A DNA stretch of 64,000 nucleotides from Nostoc sp. UHCC 0926 (GTDB lineage: Bacteria; Cyanobacteriota; Cyanobacteriia; Cyanobacteriales; Nostocaceae): contig NZ_CP117768.1 of the NCBI RefSeq assembly GCF_028623165.1, forward strand, positions 1,860,001 through 1,924,000. Direction: 5' to 3'. Numbering within the stretch: position 1 is the stretch's first letter; each line of letters starts with the position of its first letter. The notes under the pieces are model-generated. The model made no database searches, was not told the origin of the DNA, and was given only the letters and a program-made list of their open reading frames with translations. The position numbers and the translations under genes were made by a program. This document shows positions 17,643 to 26,293 of this stretch, piece by piece.

Positions 17643-17831
17643 AATGATTCAGAATCTCAAGAAGAGAGGCGAGACGACAGTATTTAAACTTTTCCAGGCG
17701 GTTTCCAAGGACACAAAAGATTTCTTGATAAAACTAGGTTATACGATCGCTACCACAATGGGGGCGATCGCACAGCGATTTCTGAACCCTACGGGATCTT
17801 GCTACAGCATGACATTTTACCCGTTCAGCTT

Positions 17832-18272
17832 TTATGAGCCGACAGTGACAGTATAAGACAACACAAAGGGCTTGAAATTAGCTCCAGATTTTGGAGTACC
17901 GCTTAACTCCAATTCATAAGCTCCTACTTTGGGAAAGACGATCTCGGCTCCGGGAATGTTTTTATATTGCTTGGTTGATACATTATGTAAACTGGGCTTC
18001 AGCAATGGGGTATCAGTTTCGCTGTGAGGTTGAGGGTAGACAGCCAACTGACAGTTACATTGTGTCAGGGGGATTAGTCGCCCGCCTTTACGGGTGAGGA
18101 CAATCCAAGCATGAGCGGTTTTGCCGGCTTGAGGATTGTCATTGGGTTCAATATGCAGCATCCCGCCCACGTCTTTTGACACCTTTTCGGTGTGGGCATT
18201 AACTGGTGTAGCAATTAGAACCGAAATTAATAATAGCCATCCCAAATTCTTTTCTAAGGTAAAGTGGAACAT
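17832..18272 (-). CDS. Exported protein of unknown function
   Basis: ATG 18272 gives 146 residues with a clear signal peptide (a basic EKN start, a WLLLISVLIATPV core, and cleavage near VNA). The mature part has a beta-rich look: GGMLHIEPNDNPQAGKTAHA, a CNC pair in LTQCNCQLAVYPQP, and a C-terminal AYELELSGTPKSG. This resembles small Ig-like periplasmic domains of the type linked to metal handling, but I do not recognise a family. An upstream start at 18338 would add 22 non-signal residues and is less likely. Confidence 0.65.
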   Translation of the reverse strand: MFHFTLEKNLGWLLLISVLIATPVNAHTEKVSKDVGGMLHIEPNDNPQAGKTAHAWIVLTRKGGRLIPLTQCNCQLAVYPQPHSETDTPLLKPSLHNVSTKQYKNIPGAEIVFPKVGAYELELSGTPKSGANFKPFVLSYTVTVGS

Positions 18273-18338
18273 AGAGTTTATCAGAGTAAGCGAAGTAGAC
18301 CAGGTTGACTGGGGAAAGGCAATTAAAGGAAAATTCAA

Positions 18339-18672
18339 AGATTTTTGATGCTATTTTTCCACCAGTATTTAGGAACGATAATTTTAAAAGAATAGTTGCG
18401 TCAAAAGACAACCTGTCAAACTTCGCCCGAAAATTCCTTACCAACTACTAAGGCTCAATCCCAACTAAAAACTCGTTGACTTCTGAACTTATCACCTAAA
18501 TATCTAACTTAAAGGCTCATTAACTTATTACTTATGATAGTTACTAAAACTCACCTGGATGAGTGAAAGTAGTGAGAGTGATAAGTGAGAGGAAATATAC
18601 TTAGTAACTGAGGTTCAAAGCATGGACTCGACAGGTAAAGTTCTAATTGTGAACTCGTCCTAGTACCTTCCA
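18339..18672. other. Gene-free stretch with heptamer-like CTAACT/CTCATAAC tracts
   Basis: The region is AT-rich and includes runs such as ATCTAACTTAAAGGCTCATT and several short direct repeats of ACTCA/ACTTA. No reading frame with a recognisable product is present. It probably holds the promoter for the minus-strand exported-protein gene. Confidence 0.5.
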
Positions 18673-18693
18673 ATGCCGTTGAAAGAGTATGCA

Positions 18694-18861
18694 ATGAGCC
18701 GAGTGACTGTCTACTTTTATAACGATGGGTGGGTTCCAATTAAATATTGTTTTTTGGAGAAGGCAATTGTGCTTCACCAGAAGGCAAAGCTAGAAGGTAA
18801 GGAAATTTTATTATTTCCTGCTGATCTAGACCCGAATGAATTCTCAAACTCTTTTAACTAA
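18694..18861 (+). CDS. Small hypothetical protein (55 residues)
   Basis: ATG 18694 gives MSRVTVYFYNDGWVPIKYCF followed by a helix-like LEKAIVLHQKAKLEGKEILL and an acidic end. An upstream ATG at 18673 would add seven residues. The composition is globular and not repeat-derived, and the stop is followed 53 bases later by a perfect palindrome that may act as a terminator. There is no recognised family; it is retained because of its balanced amino-acid composition. Confidence 0.4.
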   Translation: MSRVTVYFYNDGWVPIKYCFLEKAIVLHQKAKLEGKEILLFPADLDPNEFSNSFN

Positions 18862-18916
18862 AATGGATTGAGGTAGACTATTTTTCAAAAATATTGGCAA
18901 CAAATGAATCGGCTAG

Positions 18917-18944
18917 AGAGGCGTACATATATATGTACGCCTCT
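18917..18944. repeat. Perfect 28-bp palindrome AGAGGCGTACATAT/ATATGTACGCCTCT
   Basis: Fully self-complementary over 28 bases, lying between the small plus-strand gene and the convergent YdeI-like gene. It is similar in form to the palindromes at 28651-28680 and 29275-29302, so it is probably a dispersed repeat used as a bidirectional terminator. Confidence 0.75.
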
Positions 18945-18967
18945 ACTTGTAAATGGGATTAAAATAA

Positions 18968-19618
18968 TTAGTCATTAGTTAATGGGTTTTTGTTAACTGC
19001 TGCTGAGTTGACGGTTTGTTCAATTCTCTTCAACCTTGTCTCTGGACGTTTTGCACTGTCAATCCAAAAAAGGATATTCTTTTTGGATGAGTTGTTAAAT
19101 GTCTCAAAATATTCTTTGGCAGTTTTGTTTGCTTCTAATGCTTGCTTTAAATCTAAGGGAATAATTAATGCTTCGATCGCATCCAATATCTTCCATGAAC
19201 CATCTTGTTTTGCAGCTTCAATTTTTTCCAGACCAACTGTAGTCATCACACCTTGTTCGATGAGTTCTTCAATATATTGTTTATTTAATTTTGACCACAC
19301 GCTTTTCAGTTTTCGAGGTGTAAATATTTGCATATAACGTTCTTCATCTAAGGATTTGACTTTACTATCAATCCAACCAAAGCATAAGGCTTCTTTTACC
19401 GCTTCGCTATATCGAACACTTGGTTTACCACTTTTTACTTTGTAGTAAATGAGCCACACACCAAGAGAGGTGCGATGGTTTTTTTCTAACCATCTCCGCC
19501 ATTCTTCGCGGCTTTGAGGGCAGAAAGTGAGGAATTCATTATTAAGTTTGGATACACCAATAATCTTACTTTTGCTGAGATTTATCTCTGTATTTGGCTG
19601 CATTTGTTTTATGTTCAA
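18968..19618 (-). CDS. YdeI/OmpD-associated family protein
   Basis: The 216-residue protein has the family hallmarks: SREEWRRWLEKNHRTSLGVW, then VWLIYYKVKSGKPSVRYSEA, EALCFGWIDSKVKSLDEERY and the basic FTPRKLKSVWSKLNK segment. The C-terminal domain has the KNILFWIDSAKRPETRLKRI motif. Proteins of this family have been tied to bacteriocin protection in some species, but the activity is not established. The N-terminal 25 residues before the first motif are less conserved-looking, so the true start may be further in. The GNAT gene lies 30 bases upstream. Confidence 0.85.
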   Translation of the reverse strand: MNIKQMQPNTEINLSKSKIIGVSKLNNEFLTFCPQSREEWRRWLEKNHRTSLGVWLIYYKVKSGKPSVRYSEAVKEALCFGWIDSKVKSLDEERYMQIFTPRKLKSVWSKLNKQYIEELIEQGVMTTVGLEKIEAAKQDGSWKILDAIEALIIPLDLKQALEANKTAKEYFETFNNSSKKNILFWIDSAKRPETRLKRIEQTVNSAAVNKNPLTND

Positions 19619-19648
19619 TACGTAATTGATGCAAAACTTTCATCTCCT

Positions 19649-20089
19649 CTAAAATCGTTTTGCCATAAAAATCAGATGCTGGCTTCTTTGATAGCCATGC
19701 TTGGTGTAAAAAGCCTCTGCTTGTCCATCCTTTTTAGTCAAAAGATAAACATAGGTAACTTTCATCGCGGTTAGAGTATCCATTAACTGGTTAAGTAGCT
19801 TTGTCCCAATTCCTTGACTTTGCTTATGAGGTCGGACACAGATTTCTTCTAGACAAAAGCTTTTACTTTTTTGCCCTTGCTTACAATAACCTGCCACGAA
19901 TCCTAACAGTTCATCCTGTTTGAATACAAATCCAACAAAACCTGGTGTATTCATAATTTCAAACAACTTTGCTCTTGCAGTCTCGAAAGTCCATTGCTCG
20001 TTCCAAGGTTCACCATTGAACACTTCAATATATAAATGAGCGCACTTGTCAAGATATTCAGTAGTAAAGATTTGAATTTCTTCTGACAT
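19649..20089 (-). CDS. GNAT family N-acetyltransferase
   Basis: It transfers an acetyl group from acetyl-CoA to an unidentified amine. The acetyl-CoA loop is VRPHKQSQGIGTKLLNQLMD (R/Q-x-x-G-x-G/A), preceded by a beta strand LEEICV and followed by the C-terminal AEAFYTKHGYQRSQHLIFM. Choosing the internal ATG at 20089 gives MSEEIQIFTTEYL and 146 residues, normal for the family; a GTG seven codons upstream is the other option. It is probably transcribed together with the YdeI-like gene 30 bases downstream. Confidence 0.85.
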   Translation of the reverse strand: MSEEIQIFTTEYLDKCAHLYIEVFNGEPWNEQWTFETARAKLFEIMNTPGFVGFVFKQDELLGFVAGYCKQGQKSKSFCLEEICVRPHKQSQGIGTKLLNQLMDTLTAMKVTYVYLLTKKDGQAEAFYTKHGYQRSQHLIFMAKRF

Positions 20090-20186
20090 CAAAAAACCAG
20101 AGTTTATCACGAAATCAAAGTACGAGCATCACAGATAAAGATTACCAGATCAGGTGTTCATCTACAGCGCTCACAGATTGTAGCAA

Positions 20187-20864
20187 TCAAACCAACCCAG
20201 AACGCAGTGCTACAACTGCCGCTTGCACGCGATCGTCTACTGCTAATTTGTTCATAATCCCTCTGACGTGAGTTTTGATGGTGTTGGGACTGAGATACAG
20301 TTTTGCGGCAATCTCTGGGTTACTCAAGCCGTCTACCATGAGTTTCAACACTTCTAACTCGCGCCCAGATAAGTTGGCGTTATTAGTGGTGGGTGAGGGC
20401 GGTTTGAGATTATCAATTACTCGCCGCGCAATTTGAGGATCGAGATAGGCTGCACCATCAACTGCGGCTGCGATCGCACTTAACAATCGTTCCACACTTG
20501 CACCTTTGATGCAATATGCATCTGCACCGCTAGACAGGGCAGCAATAATTTCTGTCTCCGTTTGATGAGATGTCAGCATCACCACATGAGTTGCTGGCAG
20601 CGCCGCTTTAATTTGCTGTGTCGCTGCAATGCCATCCAATCGTGGCAACCCAATATCCATAACCACCAAATCAGGTTTCAGTTGCAGTGCTGCTTGGACT
20701 CCCAAATAACCATCTTCTGCTTGTCCAACAATCTCCAACTGAGGATGAGCCATTAACGATTGCTCTAATCCTAGTTGCATCATCGGATCATCTTCGACAA
20801 TTAACACGCGCAACGGCGGAGCATTGATTGGTAAATTTAAGGGATAGCGAGTATCTAAAGACAT
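20187..20864 (-). CDS. NarL/FixJ-type response regulator
   Basis: A two-component transcription factor of 225 residues. The receiver domain has the acidic pair in LIVEDDPMMQ, the phosphorylation site in DLVVMDIGLPRLDG, the conserved Thr/Ser in HVVMLTSHQ and the Lys in YCIKGASVE. The C-terminal LuxR-type domain has LSGRELEVLKLMVDGLSNPE and the recognition helix LSPNTIKTHVRGIMNKL. No histidine kinase is adjacent. It lies downstream of era on the same strand with two AGACGCGATTAATCGCGTCT palindromes between them, so it is probably separately transcribed. Confidence 0.92.
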   Translation of the reverse strand: MSLDTRYPLNLPINAPPLRVLIVEDDPMMQLGLEQSLMAHPQLEIVGQAEDGYLGVQAALQLKPDLVVMDIGLPRLDGIAATQQIKAALPATHVVMLTSHQTETEIIAALSSGADAYCIKGASVERLLSAIAAAVDGAAYLDPQIARRVIDNLKPPSPTTNNANLSGRELEVLKLMVDGLSNPEIAAKLYLSPNTIKTHVRGIMNKLAVDDRVQAAVVALRSGLV

Positions 20865-20885
20865 TTTTATTAGTTAGGAGTTAGG

Positions 20886-20945
20886 AGACGCGATTAATCG
20901 CGTCTGTACAGGAGTTGGGAGTAGAGACGCGATTAATCGCGTCTC
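20886..20945. repeat. Two copies of the AGACGCGATTAATCGCGTCT palindrome
   Basis: The 20-base palindrome occurs at 20886-20905 and 20925-20944, between the response regulator gene and the end of era. Further copies lie at 27761-27780, 57387-57406 and 62536-62555. Each is intergenic and next to AGTTAGGAG-type heptamers. Confidence 0.9.
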
Positions 20946-20950
20946 TTGTT

Positions 20951-21925
20951 TTATTCTTCCACGCGATAGCCTAACTCTGCTAAACTGATCCGCGACTGTC
21001 GCCATTTCGGCTGAACTTTTACAAACAATTCTAAGTAAACTTTACCAGCGATTAACTTTTGGATTTGTTCACGAGCTTCACTACCAATCGCTTTGAGCAT
21101 CGCTCCGCCTTTGCCAATGAGTATGCCTTTTTGGGAATCGCGCTCGACGTTGATGGTAGCAAGTACACGGGTAATGCTGGGAGTTTCTTCTACTAGATCA
21201 ATAGCGATCGCTACTGAATGCGGTACTTCTTCACGAGTCAATAATAAAATTTGTTCTCGGATCAATTCGCCCATAATAAAGCGCTCTGGCTGGTCAGTTA
21301 CCAAGTCTGGAGGATAGTATAATGGGCCAATTTCTAAATGTTCAATTAATAATTCTTGAAGTTGCGGTAATCCTGCACTAGTCTTGGCAGAAAATTTCAC
21401 GATTTCCCATTCATGGGACTTGGCCATCTGGGCGTAACTATCATCTAGAAACTGAGAATCCGCGGGTTGTTGGTCGATTTTGTTCGCACCCACAATTACC
21501 GGTGTTTTGCTGCGACTGAGCAAATCGGCAATATAGCGATCGCCTGCACCACATGCCACCGCTCCATCTACCACAAATAGCACTACATCTACCGATTCAA
21601 TCGCAATTTTGGCATTTTGCACCAAAACTTCCCCTAATTGATGATGGGGCTTATGAATTCCTGGCGTATCTACAAATATTAACTGCGCCTCTGGTGTAGT
21701 TAAAATACCGCGCAAACGGTTACGTGTTGTTTGGGCTACTGGTGATGTAATGGCAATCTTTTGTCCTACCAATTGATTCATTAAAGTAGATTTACCGACA
21801 TTAGGACGACCAACAATGCCGATAAAACCTGATTTAAATTCAGGAGGAGCCTGTGGGATTGTTACTTCTCCTGAAAAAGAGAAGTTGTAATTATCAATAC
21901 TAGTCACCTTTGGCTCCACCCTCAT
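20951..21925 (-). CDS. era: GTPase Era
   Basis: A ribosome-assembly GTPase binding the 3' end of 16S rRNA. G1 is GRPNVGKSTLMNQLVG, G3 is VDTPGIHKPHH, G4 is GANKID, and the C-terminal KH domain contains ILIGKGGAMLKAIGSEAR. It has 324 residues with a cyanobacterial N-terminal extension of about 30 residues before the GTPase core. ATG 21925 lies within an imperfect tandem duplication of 118 bases that extends upstream. Identity is certain from the combined GTPase and KH domains. Confidence 0.96.
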   Translation of the reverse strand: MRVEPKVTSIDNYNFSFSGEVTIPQAPPEFKSGFIGIVGRPNVGKSTLMNQLVGQKIAITSPVAQTTRNRLRGILTTPEAQLIFVDTPGIHKPHHQLGEVLVQNAKIAIESVDVVLFVVDGAVACGAGDRYIADLLSRSKTPVIVGANKIDQQPADSQFLDDSYAQMAKSHEWEIVKFSAKTSAGLPQLQELLIEHLEIGPLYYPPDLVTDQPERFIMGELIREQILLLTREEVPHSVAIAIDLVEETPSITRVLATINVERDSQKGILIGKGGAMLKAIGSEAREQIQKLIAGKVYLELFVKVQPKWRQSRISLAELGYRVEE

Positions 21926-22159
21926 ATTTTACAGCTGGGATAACTTGATTTTTTCTTAGACACAAAACAAACATAAAATAACCCTGGCATTTTTAGGGAT
22001 TGTTTTTGCCGAGGTTTAATCTACTACTGGCTCTACACTTAATATTTTACAGCTGAGATAACTTTGTTTTGTTTTTAGATACAAAACAAACATAAAATTA
22101 CTTTGGCATTTACAGAGAAGATTTTTGCTTAAGTTTAATCTGCTGCTAACTTTGGCTTA
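21924..22159. repeat. Imperfect 118-bp tandem duplication upstream of era
   Basis: ATATTTTACAGCTG begins at 21924 and again at 22042; each copy continues with ACAAAACAAACATAAAAT and TTTAATCT...CTGCT blocks. The first copy includes the era start codon region, while the second lies between era and the divergent pfkA remnant. The promoter region of era may therefore be duplicated. Confidence 0.75.
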
Positions 22160-22193
22160 AATTTCATCGACTACTGAATATATTTGGATCAAA

Positions 22194-22935
22194 ATGTCAA
22201 TAAAAGATATCGGAGAACGCAAACGCATAGGAATTCTTACCAGTGGAGGTGATTGTTCTGGCTTAAATGCTGTGATTAGGGCTGTAGTAAATTGTGCTGT
22301 GAATACCTACGGCTGGGAGGTTTTGGGAATTCGTCAAGCGACTCTAGGATTAATGGCACGTCCGCCACAATTCACAAAGCTGGAAATTGATCAAGTTGAC
22401 TACGAATTTTAGATTTTAGATTTTAGATTTTAGATTAAAAAACCAAGAATTACTTCGGTTCATGCCCCGCCCCTGGTGGGCGGAATAAATTCAATAATCT
22501 AAAATCTAAAATCTTCAGAGCCAAGTACCCAAGAGGCACGGGGTTAATCCAAAATCCAAAATCCAAAATCCAAAATTGTTTGACTCGCTATTAACTGCGG
22601 GTGGCACAATGTTGGGGACAACCAATAAAGGCGACCCTTTTGCTTTTCCAATGGCGGATGGAAGTGTAAGCGATCGCTCTGAAGAAATTATTGCAGGTTA
22701 TCATGAACTAGGTTTAGACGCTTTGATTGGGATTGGCGGCGATGGTAGCTTGGCAATTCTCCGCCGCCTCGCCCAACAAGGCGGGATTAATTTAGTTGGT
22801 ATTCCCAAAACGATTGATAACGATATTGGCATTACTGAACATGCCATCGGTTTTGATACAGCAGTCAATATTGCCACGGAAGCACTAGTTCGGTTACATT
22901 TTACTGCTGCAAGTCATAGCCGAGTCATGATTTAG
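22194..22935 (+). pseudogene. pfkA: 6-phosphofructokinase pseudogene, interrupted and 3'-truncated
   Basis: The N-terminal part has the ATP-binding [20 protein letters not shown] motif and runs to QVD at about 22400. It is then cut by a 184-bp insertion carrying stop codons. The frame resumes at SLLTAGGTMLGTTNKGD, with GIGGDGS and PKTIDNDI active-site motifs, and ends after SHSRVMI, about 180 residues short of a full enzyme. Removing the insertion plus one TTGACT copy restores a continuous frame. Flux through glycolysis would need another pfk copy elsewhere. Confidence 0.9.
22402..22585. mobile_element. MITE-like element inserted in pfkA with TTGACT target duplication
   Basis: TTGACT flanks the insertion at 22396-22401 and 22580-22585. 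The element ends are imperfect inverted repeats made of AATTTTAGATTTTAGATT on the left and the complementary AATCCAAAATCCAAAATT type on the right. The interior is noncoding and includes GCCCCGCCCCTGGTGGGCGG. Mobilisation by a transposase in trans is inferred. Confidence 0.75.
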
Positions 22936-22976
22936 GATGTTCTCACTTGCTCGACCTCTTAAGCGTCTCCTAACTC

Positions 22977-24104
22977 CTAACTAATAACTCCCAATACAAA
23001 TTCCCCTTCATTCACAGCCTGATTAGTTGCGACATCATCAACCAATCCATCCTGTTGAGCGCAGATATCAATTACACTGGGTAACTTACCTTCTTTATTA
23101 AAACTGAGAATTTGATACAGTTTTTCCCCAGCTTTTACTGAACTACCCAATTTTATTCTGGATTGAATCATGCCACCTGCGATCGCATAATATTTTTTCC
23201 TGTTGCTGCTAGATACAAAAGTCATTTCATGGGTTTTTGTGTCATCCAATAAATCAGGAATTTGCAGTACACCTTTTTGTGCTAAATAGTTTTTCACACC
23301 CCGTACACCTTTGGCGACTGAATCAGGGTTCATTTGCATTCCTGTTCCCAATTCCAGTGTCCAAGCTTCCACATCAAACTTGATTTCTCTACCCAACTCT
23401 TTAAAACAAGCTTCCAGTGCTAACCAAGGTTTGATAAAAGCTTCATCAAAAGCATCACCATCGTATTTATCAAGTAAGATTCCAAAATCAAGTAGGAAGT
23501 ATTTTGCACTGTCTTCTCGATTTCGGAAGTAATAAATGTAGTCTAACGCTTGATTTGTAGAACTATGTAAGTCAATTAAGTAGTCTGCATCTAAACTCAG
23601 ATTTTGTAGTTTGTAGCTAAAAATCTCAGTGTATGGTATTGCACTAGGAGAATTAATTTTTTCTAAAATTTTCGCAAATTGTTGCTTAATTATAGTTAGA
23701 TAATTTTGTCGAACGACCTCTAGCTCAATATGAAGTTGAGATTTAGTAAAAGCTACTAAATCATCAGCTTGTTTCTCGTAGTCCCAAAATATGCGATTCC
23801 AGTCTTTGGCTTCGTAAATGCAATATCGTCCAGGGGAAAAATGATGAGCGCGTTCATTCGTCCCCATTGGATTACAAACGGGAACCAGCCAAATTTCTCC
23901 AGTTAAATCTGTGTCATTTATTGTTAATAAAAACTCAATTAGCTGGTGAATAACAGCATTACCAGCGATTTCTGCACCGTGTAGGTTAGATTGAATGTAA
24001 ACCTTTTTACCAGGTTGTGCGCCGATGAATTTGTATAGTTGTAAGTAGAGGCGATCGCCTGAAGCCATTTGACGTAAAGCAATAGTTTCAATAACTGGCA
24101 GCAT
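22977..24104 (-). CDS. AstE/AspA-family zinc hydrolase (succinylglutamate desuccinylase/aspartoacylase-like)
   Basis: This 375-residue metallohydrolase is of the carboxypeptidase A-like superfamily. HGAEIAGNAV gives His and Glu zinc ligands, DYLIDLHSS the third ligand, and EAWTLELGTG carries the likely catalytic glutamate. The N-terminal NPMGTNERAHHF is typical of substrate binding. The C-terminal 80 residues resemble a biotinyl/lipoyl-like beta domain (GSSVKAGEKLYQILSFN, DGLVDDVATNQAV). The substrate is unknown. The stop codon lies in heptamer repeat DNA shared with the truncated end of pfkA. Confidence 0.85.
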   Translation of the reverse strand: MLPVIETIALRQMASGDRLYLQLYKFIGAQPGKKVYIQSNLHGAEIAGNAVIHQLIEFLLTINDTDLTGEIWLVPVCNPMGTNERAHHFSPGRYCIYEAKDWNRIFWDYEKQADDLVAFTKSQLHIELEVVRQNYLTIIKQQFAKILEKINSPSAIPYTEIFSYKLQNLSLDADYLIDLHSSTNQALDYIYYFRNREDSAKYFLLDFGILLDKYDGDAFDEAFIKPWLALEACFKELGREIKFDVEAWTLELGTGMQMNPDSVAKGVRGVKNYLAQKGVLQIPDLLDDTKTHEMTFVSSSNRKKYYAIAGGMIQSRIKLGSSVKAGEKLYQILSFNKEGKLPSVIDICAQQDGLVDDVATNQAVNEGEFVLGVIS

Positions 24105-24293
24105 AAGAGAATTCAGTGATAATTTGAGTAAATTATGGCTGTATTTGTACCGAATTAAAAGCCACGTAAACCCAAATCATACCAAGTATCTTTGTAGGGT
24201 GTGTTATGCCGTTCGCTTTTAGCGTTCCCGCACCCCTAAGCTACACGTAGCATCTCTGATAGGAGAAGGGTAGGCTAATGCACCAAATTATCT

Positions 24294-24515
24294 ATGCCGA
24301 GAGTCTTTTATAGCAATAATGGGTTACGACGAAAATGTAACCCACCTTATATTTACAAATATCCTCACCATACTAAACAAATATTGGGAATTAGCTATGC
24401 TCAATTTCTCTTGTTAGTCAAACAAGAGAAATTGAGACATAAAGAGCGACAAGCTGAGGCAGAAGCTCAGAAAGTTCGGATCAACTCAACTGGAGGGGGA
24501 CGTAAACTCAATTAA
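24294..24515 (+). pseudogene. Transposase N-terminal fragment (IS5-like/DDE superfamily)
   Basis: The 73 residues MPRVFYSNNGLRRKCNPPYI...ILGISYAQFLLLVKQEKLRH...VRINSTGGGRKLN resemble the N-terminal DNA-binding part of DDE-superfamily transposases, which usually continue with a LxxxLxYLRxxxTFxxL segment. Here the frame stops after GGGRKLN and nothing downstream continues it. It is a fossil IS abutting the RTX-like gene. Confidence 0.65.
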
Positions 24516-24556
24516 ACACTCAGGGATTAAAACACGAGATAGAGGAATTAACAAAC

Positions 24557-26293
24557 TCATGCCCCGTTTGCCAAAGTGCTGTAGCAAAAAGAGCTATCTG
24601 CAAAGATAAATTTCTCAAAGCCAGTCGTAGACAAACTAATGGAATTTCCATTGTTGTTGAAACTGATGTTGGCACTTTCAAGGGTATTGCCAGAAAGAAC
24701 ACCAGATACAATCACTTGGGAGCGTTTGAAAGCGCCCAAATCCAGGGTGTCAAAACCGTCCCCGCCATTAACACTCGCTTCCCCAAATCCTTTGAAGTAG
24801 TCATTCCCAGTGCCCAGATCAATCTTGATCCCGCCACCGATAGAGACTTTTTGTTGAACTCCATCTAGGATACTGGTGGCGATCACAGAGTCATTCCCAT
24901 CGCCAGTCTTGATGATTCCTTGTCCATAAATGCCATAGGCAGTAGCACCAATTGTTGAAGATGCCTGTCCGGTAAGTTTGTCAGAATCCTTGCCCGTATC
25001 AATGACTCCATCGTTAAAGATGCCATAGCTGATGGCGTTTTTTTCAGAACTGTTCCCATAACCGATAATCGTGTCGTTGCCCCACCCTGTAGTAATGGTG
25101 GCGTCTTTAGTGTTTTGGATGCCGATTCCAGTACCGCCATCGCCGTTCCCGACAGGACTGGTGCCACTGTTGCCGCCGTTCCCTGTGCCGATGATCGTGT
25201 CGTTTGCGTTCCCTGTATTAAAACTGCCACTATTGGCGATGCCTGTCCCAGTAGCACCGTTGGCGCCCTTGTCGTATGGGGGGTATTGTATACCGTCCTG
25301 GCGGCCACCGCTGCCGCCAGTACCTGTGCCAGTGATCGTGTCTTCTCCGTCTCCGGTATCCAGTTCCTTACTGTTAGTAATACCAGTTCCAGTACCGCCA
25401 TCGCCGTTGATGTAATACCCACTGGCGCCGTTGCCGCCAGTACCTATGCCAGTGATCGTGTCTTTTCCTGAGCCTGTATTAATACTGCCACTGTTAGCGA
25501 TGCCGATTCCAGTAGCGCCGCCCCCACCGATTTCGCCGATGACGCCGTTGCCGCCAGTACCTGTGCCAGTGATCGTGTCTTCTCCGTCTCCGGTATCCAG
25601 TTCCTTAGTGTTAGTGATACCAGTTCCAGTACCGCCACTGCCGCGGTCTTTGCCGCCGTCGCTGCCCCTTCCTATGCCAGTGATCGTGTCTTTTCCTGAG
25701 CCTGTATTAATACTGCTACTGTTAGCGATGCCTGTCCCAGTACCACCATAGCCGCCCACGTAACCCCCACCACCTGTGCCGCCTTTCCCTGTGCCAGTGA
25801 TCGCGTCGTTTCCATCTCCTGTATTAATACTGCCACTGTTAGTAATGCCGATTGCATTACCAGCATTGCCGCCGTTGTAACCCGAACCACCTCTGCCGCC
25901 GCTGCCTGTGCCAGTGATCGTGTCGTTTCCATCTCCTGCATTAATACCGCCACTGTTAGCGATGCCTGTCCCAAAAGCACCATTGCCGCTGTCAATGCGG
26001 CCGTCACTGCCACTGCCGCCGTTGCCTGTGCCAGCGATCGCGTCGTTTCCGTCTCCTGCATCAATACTGCCACTGTTAGCGATGCCTGTCCCAGAAGCAC
26101 CGTTGCTGCTCGGTTCAGGGCCGTCATCGCCAGTAGCGATGCCAGTGATCGTGTCTATTCCTGAAAGTGTACGAATGTAACCTCCAGTTAAAATATCAAT
26201 ACCAATTGCCGGTGATGCATTTAACTGTTCTCCGATTAAAGTATCCGCACCCCCGGTGCCGATGAAATTGGGTGGAACGTTTAGTCTAGGCAT
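24557..26293 (-). CDS. Large glycine-rich RTX-like repeat protein
   Basis: The protein is 578 residues. Tandem units of about 35-45 residues follow GTGIANSGSINTGDGNDTIT, with the GxGxDxI pattern of RTX calcium-binding nonapeptides at the end of each unit (GDGNDTITGTG, GSGKDTITGIG). The last third is less regular and ends KFIFADSSFCYSTLANGA. It starts directly with a cyanobacterial PRLNVPPNFIGTGGADTLIG segment and lacks a signal peptide, as expected for type I-secreted RTX proteins. Nearly identical repeats suggest recent expansion. Function is unknown, perhaps surface or extracellular. Confidence 0.8.
   Translation of the reverse strand: MPRLNVPPNFIGTGGADTLIGEQLNASPAIGIDILTGGYIRTLSGIDTITGIATGDDGPEPSSNGASGTGIANSGSIDAGDGNDAIAGTGNGGSGSDGRIDSGNGAFGTGIANSGGINAGDGNDTITGTGSGGRGGSGYNGGNAGNAIGITNSGSINTGDGNDAITGTGKGGTGGGGYVGGYGGTGTGIANSSSINTGSGKDTITGIGRGSDGGKDRGSGGTGTGITNTKELDTGDGEDTITGTGTGGNGVIGEIGGGGATGIGIANSGSINTGSGKDTITGIGTGGNGASGYYINGDGGTGTGITNSKELDTGDGEDTITGTGTGGSGGRQDGIQYPPYDKGANGATGTGIANSGSFNTGNANDTIIGTGNGGNSGTSPVGNGDGGTGIGIQNTKDATITTGWGNDTIIGYGNSSEKNAISYGIFNDGVIDTGKDSDKLTGQASSTIGATAYGIYGQGIIKTGDGNDSVIATSILDGVQQKVSIGGGIKIDLGTGNDYFKGFGEASVNGGDGFDTLDLGAFKRSQVIVSGVLSGNTLESANISFNNNGNSISLSTTGFEKFIFADSSFCYSTLANGA

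Noticed and set aside
17385..17687. 100-residue plus-strand frame of NESL heptads
   Set aside because: It exists only because the 21-bp array has no stops in this frame; the opposite strand is equally open, and there is no ribosome site.
17644..17856. 70-codon plus-strand frame after the array
   Set aside because: It starts at the end of the array and overlaps the exported-protein gene on the other strand; composition and HIP1 content look noncoding.
25071..26180. Proline/valine-rich plus-strand frames opposite the RTX-like gene
   Set aside because: They are antisense shadows of repeated glycine-aspartate codons; no start signals.
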